Notes under the pieces: model-generated
Seen by the model: only the letters and a program-made list of their open reading frames with translations
The model's database searches: none
What the model was told of the DNA's origin: nothing
Shown here: piece after piece, positions 51,431 to 61,800 of the stretch
Position numbering within the stretch: the stretch's first letter is position 1
Layout of the letters: each line of letters starts with the position of its first letter
Source: Hippophae tibetana
Lineage: Eukaryota; Streptophyta; Magnoliopsida; Rosales; Elaeagnaceae
Assembly: GCA_037013495.1 (NCBI GenBank)
Contig: CM072810.1
Location: forward strand, 71,842,449-71,906,448
Direction: 5' to 3'
Length of the DNA stretch: 64,000 nucleotides
Program-made: the position numbers and the translations under genes

Positions 51431-54400
51431 TAGATATTGAGAACTTTAGAATTTTTTTAAACACACTCTTGGTTAGCAACTGAGTCGCTCTTATGGTGGC
51501 ATTGAAAAAAAAACAAAAGTAAAAAAAAAAATGGAATATGTGCGACGAAAATTTTAAACGCTCGGTAGGTGATGTAAACGGTGTAATTTGGATTCAAAAA
51601 AATATATTCTTAGGAATCCACGGTCTGATTATAGGAATCTTTATATGCTTCGATTTTATATGTTATATTAAAAGTTCCGCCACCCGAGTCAAAAGTAATG
51701 GCCGTGTAAAATTGGAATTGTGATTTAACAATTGTTCTTTTTTTAATATTGTAAACAGTAGAACCCATCTTCTTTTTCCCTACAATTTGTTTTATGAAGA
51801 ACAAAGATTGATTGAGTGTAGAAATAAAGATTAAGACTAAGAGACGAAGATTTAAAAAGGAACTACGAAATTAAATCCACACATGAAATCAACATCACTA
51901 AGTCCCTAAAACCCCAACCTTTTGACCCCAAAAAAAAAAAAGATCACTCCCTTTGATGTGTGGAATAAAATCATTCCATCAAGAACACTTGGAAGAAAAG
52001 TACAAAGCTTGGTAAAAAATATTTTCATTAATTATACTAGTTCTTCCTCCATAAAAATGATGTTGTTTTCTTATCTAAGAAACAAAACCCTACCCGTAAT
52101 GCAACCTTAGTGGGGATATTTAGTTGTGACATGTGCTTAATCAATCCGTAAATAATAAAAGCATAAAAATAGGTATGATAAATAAGACAAATTAAATTCC
52201 ATAATTCAGTAGAAACAAAATCGTTAAACATAAGAGACTCATAATTAAATAAAACAGAACTAATTGCTTCCCAATTAATCTTTCCATTTATATTCCAAAT
52301 CTATCCCTTGTGAAGAATCATGAGAATCTTTGTATGATATATAGTATATTTGTTAGATATTGAGAACTTTAGAATTTTTTTAAACACACTCTTGGTTAGC
52401 AACTGAGTCGCTCTTATGGTGGAATTGAAAAAAAACAAATGTAAAAAAAACGGAATATGTGCGACGAAAATTTTAAACGCTCGGTAGGTGATGTAAACGG
52501 TGTAATTTGGTTTCAAAAAAATATATTCTTAGGAATCCATGCTCTGATTATACGAATCTTTACATGCTTCGATTTTATATATTATATTAAAAGTGCCGTC
52601 ACCCGAGTCAAGAGTAATAGCCGTGTAAAATTGGAATTGTGATTTAACAAATGTTCTTTTTTTAATATTCTAAACCGTAGAACCCATCTTCTTTTTCCCT
52701 AAAATTTATTTTAAGAAGAACAAAGATTGATTGAGTGTAGAAATAAATATTAAGACTAAGAGACGAAGATTTAAAAAGGAACTACGAAATTAAATCCACA
52801 CACGAAATCAACATCATTAAGTCCCTAAAACCCCAACCTTTTGACGCCAAAAAAACAAAGATCACTCCCTTTGATGTGTGGAATACAATCATTCCATCAA
52901 GAACACTTGGAAGAAAAGTACAAAGCTTGGTAAAAAATATTTTCATTAATTATACTAGTTCTTCGTCCATAAAAATGATGTTGTTTTCTTATATAAGAAA
53001 CAAAACCATACCCGTTATGCAACCTTAGTGGGGATATTTAGTTGTGACATGTGCTTAATCAATCTGTAAATAAGAAAAGCATAAAAATACGTATGATAAA
53101 TAAGACAAATTAAATTCCACAATTCAGTAGAAAGAAAATCGCTAAACATAAGAGGTTCGTAATTAAATAAAACAGAACTAATTGCTTCCCCAATTAATCT
53201 TTCCATTTGATATTCCAAATCTATCCCTTGTGAAGCATCATGAGAATCTTTGTTTGATCTATAGAATATTTGCTAGACATTGAGAACATTAGAATTTTTT
53301 TAAACACAACTTGGTTAGCAACTGAGTCGCTCTTATGGTGGCATTGAAAAAAAACAAAAGTAAAAAAAATGGAATATGTGCGACGAAAATTTTAAACGCT
53401 CGGTAGGTGATGTAAACGGTGTAATTTGGTTTCAAAAAAATATATTCTTAGGAATCCATGCTCTGATTATAGGAATCTTTACATGCTTCGATTTTATATA
53501 TTATATTAAAAGTGCCGTCACCCGAGTCAAGAGTAATAGCCGTGTAAAATTGGAATTGTGATTTAACAAATGTTCTTTTTTTAATATTGTAAACAGTAGA
53601 ACCCATCTTCTTTTTCCCTACAATTTGTTTTATGAAGAACAAAGATTGATTGAGTGTAGAAATAAATATTAAGACTAAGAGACGAAGATTTAAAAAGGAA
53701 CTACGAAATTAAATCCACACACGAAATCAACATCACTAAGTCCCTAAAACCCCAACCTTTTGAGCCCAAAAAAAAAAAGATCACTCCCTTTGATGTGTGG
53801 AATACAATCATTCCATCAAGAACACTTGGAAGAAAAGTACAAAGCTTGGTAAAAAATATTTTCATTAATTATACTACTTCTTCCTCCATAAAAATGATGT
53901 TGTTTTCTTATCTAAGAAACAAAACCCTACCCGTAATGCAACCTTAGTGGGGATATTTAGTTGTGACATGTGCTTAATCATTCCGTAAATAATAAAAGCA
54001 TAAAAATATGTATGATAAATAAGACAAATTAAATTCCATAATTCAGTAGAAACAAAATCGCTAAACATAAGAGACTCATAATTAAATAAAACAGAACTAA
54101 TTGCTTCCCAATTAATCTTTCCATTTATATTCCAAATCTATCCCTTGTGAAGAATCATGAGAATCTTTGTATGATATATAGTATATTTGTTAGATATTGA
54201 GAACTTTAGAATTTTTTTAAACACACTCTTGGTTAGCATCTGAGTCGCTCTTATGGTGGAATTGAAAAAAAACAAATGTAAAAAAAAACGGAATATGTGC
54301 GACGAAAATTTTAAACGCTCGGTAGGTGATGTAAACGGTGTAATTTGGTTTAAAAAAAATATATTCTTAGGAATCCATGCTCTGATTATACGAATCTTTA

Positions 54401-55210
54401 CATGCTTCGATTTTATATATTATATTAAACGTGCCGTCACCCGAGTCAAGAGTAATAGCCGTGTAAAATTGGAATTGTGATTTAACAAATGTTCTTTTTT
54501 TAATATTCTAAACCGTAGAACCCATCTTCTTTTTCCCTACAATTTGTTTTATGAAGAACAAAGATTGATTGAGTGTAGAAATAAAGATTACGAGTAAGAG
54601 ACGAAGATTTAAAAAGGAACTACGAAATTAAATCCACACACGAAATCAACATCACTAAGTCCCTAAAACCCCAACCTTTTGAGCCCAAAAACAAAGATCA
54701 CTCCCTTTGATGTGTGGAATACAATCATTCCATCAAGAACACTTGGAAGAAAAGTACAAAGCTTGGTAAAAAATATTTTCATTAATTATACTAGTTCTTC
54801 CTCCATAAAAATGATGTTGTTTTCTTATCTAAGAAACAAAACCATACCCGTAATGCAACCTTAGTGGGGATATTCAGTTGTGACATGTGCTTAATCAATC
54901 CGTAAATAATAAAAGCATAAAAATACGTATGATAAATAAGACAAATTAAATTCCATAATTCAGTAGAAACAAAACCGCTAAACATAAGAGGCTCATAATT
55001 AAATAAAACAGAACTAATTGCTTTCCAATTAATCTTTCCATTTGATATTCCAAATCTATCCCTTGTGAAGGATCATGAGAATCTTTGTATGATCTATAGA
55101 ATATTTGTTAGATATTGAGAACTTTAGAATTTTTTTAAACACACTCTTGGTTAGCGACTCAATCGCTCTTATGGTGGCTTTGAAAAAAAACAAAAGTAAA
55201 AAAAACGGAA
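51431..55210 (+). repeat. Block 12: monomers 57-60, mosaic of copies from 44-49 kb
   Basis: About 51,390-52,450 matches about 44,950-46,010 at an offset near 6,437 bp (seven monomers). Both segments carry TTTATATGCTTCG, GACCCCAAAAAA, GGAATAAAATCATTCC and ATATATAGTATATTTG. About 52,540-53,270 matches about 47,940-48,675 (five monomers apart): TATACGAATC, TTCTAAACCGTAG, AAATTTATTTTAAG. Monomer 59.5 (about 53,750-54,000) matches monomer 51.5 (eight monomers apart): GAGCCCAAAA, AATCATTCCGTAAATAATA. Confidence 0.8.
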
Positions 55211-58200
55211 TATGTGCGACGAAAATTTTAAACTCTCGGTAGGTGATGTAAACGGTGTAATTTGGTTTCAAAAAATTATATTCTTAGGAATCCACGGCCT
55301 GATTATAGGAATCTTTACATGCTTCGATTTTATATGTTATATTAAAAGTTCCGCCACCCGAGTCAAAAGTAATGGCCGTGTAAAATTGGAATTGTGATTT
55401 AACAAATGTTCTTTTTTTAATATTGTAAATAGTAGAACCCATCTTCTTTTTCCCTAAAATTTGTTTTATGAAGAACTAAGATTGATTGCGCGTAGAAATA
55501 AAGATTAAGACTAAGAGACGAAGATTTAAAAAAGAACTACGAAATTAAATCCACACACGAAATCAACATCAATAAGTCCTTAAAACCCCAACCTTTTGAC
55601 GCCAAAAAAAATGATAACTCCCTTTGATGTGTCGAATACAATCATTCCATCAAGAACACTTGGAAGAAAAGTACAAAGCTTGGTTAAAAATATTTTCATT
55701 AATTATACTACTTCTCCCTCCATAAAAATGTTGTTGTTTTCTTATATAAGAAACAAAACCATACCCGTTATGCAACCTTAGTGGGGATATTTAGTTGTGA
55801 CATGTGCTTAATCAATCCGTAAATAAGAAAAGCATAAAAATACGTATGATAAATAAGACAAATTAAATTCCACAATTCAGTAGAAACAAAATCGCTAAAA
55901 ATAAGAGGTTCATAATTAAATAAAACAGAACTAATCGCTTCCCCAATTAATCTTTCAATTTGATATTCCAAATATATCCCTTGTGAAGCATCATGAGAAT
56001 CTTTCTTTGATCCATAGAATATTTGCAACAATTGAGAACATTAGAATTTTTTTAAACACACTCTTGGTTAGCAACTGAGTCGCTCTTATGGTGGCATTGA
56101 AAAAAAACAAAAGATTGAATATGTGCGACGAAAATTTTAAACGCTCGGTAGGTGTTGCAAACGGTGTAATTTGGTTTCAAAAAAATATATTCTTAGGAAT
56201 CCATGCTCTGATTATAGGAATCTTTACATGCTTCGATTTTATATATTATATTAAAAGTTCCGCGACCCGAGTAAAAACTAATGGCCGTGTAAAATTGGAA
56301 TTGAGATTTAACAAATGTTCTTTTTTTAATATTGTAAACAGTAGAACCCATCTTCTTAGTTCCTACAATTTGTTTTATGAAGAACAAAGATTGATTGAGT
56401 GTAGCAATAAAGATTAAGACTAAGAGACGAAGATTTAAAAAGGAACTATGAATTAAATGCACACACGAAATCAACATCATTAAGTCCCTAAAACCCCAAG
56501 CTTTTGACGCCAAAAAAAATGATAACTCCCTTTGATGTGTCGAATACAATCATTCCATCAAGAACACTTGGAAGAAAAGTACAAAGCTTGGTTAAAAATA
56601 TTTTCATTAATTATACTACTTCTCCCTCCATAAAAATGTTGTTGTTTTCTTATATAAGAAACAAAACCATACCCGTTATGCAACCTTAGTTGGGATATTT
56701 AGTTGTGACATGTGCTTAATCAATCCGTAAAAAAGAAAAGCATAAAAATACGTATGATAAATAAGACAAATTAAATTCCATAATTCAGTAGAAACAAAAT
56801 CGCTAAACATAAGAGGCTCATAATTAAATAAAACAGAACTAATTATTCCCAATTAATCTTTCCATTTGATATTCCAAATCTATCCCTTGTGAAGGATCAT
56901 GAGAATCTTTGAATGATCTATAGAATATTTGTTAGATATTGAGAACTTTAGAATTTTTTTAAACACACTCTTGGTTAGCAACTCAGTCGCTCTTATGGTG
57001 GCTTTGTAAAAAAACAAAAGTAAAAAAAACGGAATATGTGCGACGAAAATTTTAAACTCTCGGTAGGTGATGTAAACGGTGTAATTTGGTTTCAAAAAAA
57101 TATATTCTTAGGAATCCATGCTCTGATTATAGGAATCTTTACATGGTTCGATTTTATATATTATATTAAAAGTTCCCTCACCCGAGTCAAAAGTAAAGGC
57201 CGTGTAAAATTGGAATTGTTATTTAACAAATGTTCTTTTTTTAAAATTGTAAACAGTAGAACCCATCTTCTTTTTCTCTACAATTTGTTTTATGAAGAAA
57301 AAAGATTGATTGAGCGTAGAAAAAAAGATTAAGACTAAGAGACGAAGATTTAAAAAAGAACTACGAAATTAAATTCACACACGAAATCAACATCAATAAG
57401 TCCCTAAAACCCCAACCTTTTGACGCCAAAACAAAAACATCACTCCCTTTGATGTGTCGAATACAATCATTCCATCAAGAACACTTGGAAGAAAAGTACA
57501 AAGCTTGGTAAAAAATATTTTCATTAATTATACTACTTCTTCCTCCATAAAAATGATGTTGTTTTCTTATATAAGAAACAAAACCTGCCCGTTATGCAAC
57601 CTTAGTGGGGATATTTAGTTGTGACATGTGCTTAATCAATCCGTAAAAAAGAAAAGCATAAAACTACGTATGATAAATAAGACAAATTAAATTCCATAAT
57701 TCAGTAGAAAAAAAATCGCTAAACATAAGAGGCTCATAATTAAATAAAACAGAACTAATTGCTTCCCAATTAATCTTTCCATTTGATATACCAAATCTAT
57801 CCCTTGTGAAGGATCATGAGAATCTGTGTATGATCTATAGAATATTTGTTAGATATTGAGAACTTTAGAATTTTTTTAAACACACTCTTGGTTAGCAACT
57901 CAATCGCTCTTATGGTGGCTTTGTAAAAAAACAAAAGTAAAAAAAATGGAATATGTCCGACGAAAATTTTAAACTCTCGGTAGGTGATGTAAACGGAGTA
58001 ATTTGGTTTCAAAAAAATATATTGTTAGGAATCCACGGTCTGATTATAGGAATCTTTACATGCTTCGATTTTATATGTTATATTAAAAGTTCCGCCACCC
58101 GAGTAAAAAGTAATGGCCCTGTAAAATTGGAATTGTGATTTAACAAATGTTCTTTTTTTAATATTGTAAACAGTAGAACCCATCTTCTTTTTCCCTAAAA

Positions 58201-58870
58201 TTTGTTTTATGAATAACTAAGATTGATTGCGCGTAGAAATAAAGATTAAGACTAAGAGACGAAGATTTAAAAAAGAACTACGAAATTAAATCCACACACG
58301 AAATCAACATCAATAAGTCCCTAAAACCCCAACCTTTTGACGCCAAAAAAAATGATAACTCCCTTTGATGTGTCGAATACAATCATTCCATCAAGAACAC
58401 TTGGAAGAAAAGTACAAAGCTTGGTTAAAAATATTTTCATTAATTATACTACTTCTCCCTCCATAAAAATGTTGTTGTTTTCTTATATAAGAAACAAAAC
58501 CATACCCGTTATGCAACCTTAGTGGGGATATTTAGTTGTGACATGTGCTTAATCAATCCGTAAATAAGAAAAGCATAAAAATACGTATGATAAATAAGAC
58601 AAATTAAATTCCACAATTCAGTAGAAACAAAATCGCTAAACATAAGGGGTTCATAATTAAATAAAACAGAACTAATTGCTTCCCCAATTAATCTTTCGAT
58701 TTGATATTCCAAATCTATCCCTTGTGAAGCATCATGAGAATCTTTGTTTGATCTATAGAATATTTGCTAGACATTGAGAACATTAGAATTTTTTTAAACA
58801 CAATCTTGGTTAGCAACTGAGTCGCTCTTATGGTGGCATTGAAAAAAACAAAAGTAAAAAAAAATGGAAT
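55211..58870 (+). repeat. Block 13: monomers 61-64, with the shortest monomers in the window
   Basis: Monomer spacings here are 909, 915, 917 and 918 bp. The second halves of 61, 62 and 64 are nearly identical (AAAATGATAACTCC, GCTTGGTTAAAAATATT, CCATACCCGTTATG). Monomer 63.5 differs (CCAAAACAAAAACATCAC, AAAACCTGCCCGTTATG). A second AAGCTT at 56,498-56,503 is created by CCCCAAGCTTTTGACG, a site not seen in other copies. Confidence 0.82.
55212..56120 (+). repeat. Shortest monomer interval, 909 bp
   Basis: The spacing between anchors 55,212 and 56,121 is about 10 bp below the array mean. Most of the loss is in the A-rich leader before 56,121, which reads ACAAAAGATTGAATATG and lacks the usual second A tract. 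One further base is missing at TTTGCAACAATTGAG near 56,023. This copy shows that a second A tract is not required for the monomer to persist in the array. Confidence 0.85.
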
Positions 58871-61800
58871 ATGTTCGACGAAAATTTTAAACGCTCGGTA
58901 GGTGATGTAAACGGTGTAATTTGGTTTTAAAAAAACATATTCTTACGAATCCACGGTCTGATTATAGGAATCTTTACATGCTTCGATATTATATATTATA
59001 TTAAAAGTTCCGCCACCCGAGTCAAAAGTAATAGCCGTGTAAAATTGGAATTGTGATTTAACAAATGTTCTTTTTTTAATATTGTAAAAAGTAGAACCCT
59101 TCTTCTTTTTCCCTACAATTTATTTTATGAAGAACAAAGATTGATTGAGTGTAGAAATAAAGATTAAGACTAAGAGACGAAGATTTAAAAAGGAACTACG
59201 AAATTAAATGCACACACGAAATCAACATCATTAAGTCCTTAAAACCCCACCCTTTTGACGCCAAAAAAAATGATAACTCCCTTTGATGTGTCGTATAAAA
59301 TCATTCCATCAAGAAAACTTGGAAGAAAAGTACAAAGCTTGGTTAAAAATATTTTCATTAATTATACTACTTCTTCCTCCATAAAAATGTTGTTGTTTTC
59401 TTATATAAGAAACAAAACCATACCCGTTATGCAACCTTATGGGGATATTTAGTTGTGACATGTGCTTAATCAATCCGTAAATAAGAAAAGCATAAAAATA
59501 TGTATGATAAATAAGACAAATTAAATTCCACAATTCAGTAGAAACAAAATCGCTAAACATAAGAGGTTCATAATTAAATAAAACAGAACTAATTGCTTCC
59601 CCAATTAATCTTTCAATTTGAAATTCCAAATCTATCCCTTGTGAAGGATCTTGAGAATCTTTGTTTGATCTATAGAATATTTGCTAGATATTGAGAACAT
59701 TAGAATTTTTTTAAACACACTCTTGGTTAGCAACTGAGTCGCTCTTATGGTGGCATTGAAAAAAAACAAAAGTAAAAAAAAATGGAATATGTGCGACGAA
59801 AATTTTAAACGCTCGGTAGGTGATGTAAACGGTGTAATTTGGTTTCAAAAAAATATATTCTTAGGAATCCAAACATTGATTATACGAATCTTTACATGCT
59901 TCGATATTATATATTATATTAAAAGTTCCGCCACCCGAGTCAAAAGTAATAGCCGTGTAAAATTGGAATTGTGATTTAACAAATGTTCTTTTTTTAATAT
60001 TGTAAACAGTAGAACCCATCTTCTTTTTCCCTACAATTTATTTTATGAAGAACAAAGATTGATTGAGTGTAGAAATAAAGATTAAGACTAAGAGACGAAG
60101 ATTTAAAAATGAACTACGAAATTAAATGCACACACGAAATCAACATCATTAAGTCCCTAAAACCCCAACCTTTTGACGCCAAAAAAAAAAATCACTCCCT
60201 TTGATGTGTGGAATACAATCATTCCATCAAGAACACTTGGAAGAAAAGTACAAAGTTTGGATAAAAATATTTTCATTAATTATACTACTTCTCCCTCCAT
60301 AAAAATGTTGTTGTTTTCTTATCTAAGAAACAAAACCCTACCCGTTATGCAACCTTAGTGGGGATATTTAGTTGTGACATGTGCTTAATCAATCCGTAAA
60401 TAAGAAAAGCATAAAAATACGTATGATAAATAAGGCAAATTAAATTGCACAATTCAGTAGAAACAAAATCGCTAAACATAAGAGGTTCATAATTAAATAA
60501 AACAGAACTAATTGCTTCCCCAATTAATCTTTCAATTTGAAATTCCAAATCCATCCCTTGTGAGGGATCATGAGAATCTTTGTTTGATCTATAGAATATT
60601 TGCTAGATATTGAGAACATTAGAATTTTTTTAAACACACTCTTGGTTAGGAACTGAGTCGCTCTTACGGTGGCATTGAAAAAAAACAAAAGTAAAAAAAA
60701 ATGGAATATGTGCGACGGAAATTTTAAACGCTTGGTAGGTGATGTAAACGGTGTAATTTGGTTTCAAAAAAATATATTTTCGGAATCCAAACTCTGATTA
60801 TACGAATCTTTACATGCTTCGATATTATATATTATATTAAAAGTTCCGCCACCCGAGTCAAAAGTAATAGCCGTGTAAAATTGGAATTGTGATTTAACAA
60901 ATGTTATTTTTTTAATATTGTAAACAGTAGAACCCATCTTCTTTTTCCCTACAATTTATTTTATGAAGAACAAAGATTGATTGAGTGTAGAAATAAAGAT
61001 TAAGACTAAGAGACGAAGATTTAAAAACGAACTACGAAATTAAATCCACACACGAAATCAACATCATTAAGTCCTTAAAACCCCACCCTTTTGACGCCAA
61101 AAAAAATGATAACTCCCTTTGATGTGTCGTATAAAATCATTCCATCAAGAAAACTTGGAAGAAAAGTACAAAGCTTGGTTAAAAATATTTTCATTAATTA
61201 TACTACTTCTTCCTCCATAAAAATGTTGTTGTTTTCTTATATAAGAAACAAAACCATACCCGTTATGCAACCTTATGGGGATATTTAGTTGTGACATGTG
61301 CTTAATCAATCCGTAAATAAGAAAAGCATAAAAATATGTATGATAAATAAGACAAATTAAATTCCACAATTCAGTAGAAACAAAATCGCTAAACATAAGA
61401 GGTTCATAATTAAATAAAACAGAACTAATTGCTTCCCCAATTAATCTTTCAATTTGAAATTCCAAATCTATCCCTTGTGAAGGATCTTGAGAATCTTTGT
61501 TTGATCTATAGAATATTTGCTAGATATTGAGAACATTAGAATTTTTTTAAACACACTCTTGGTTAGCAACTGAGTCGCTCTTATGGTGGCATTGAAAAAA
61601 AACAAAAGTAAAAAAAAATGGAATATGTGCGACGAAAATTTTAAACGCTCGGTAGGTGATGTAAACGGTGTAATTTGGTTTCAAAAAAATATATTCTTAG
61701 GAATCCAAACATTGATTATACGAATCTTTACATGCTTCGATATTATATATTATATTAAAAGTTCCGCCACCCGAGTCAAAAGTAATAGCCGTGTAAAATT

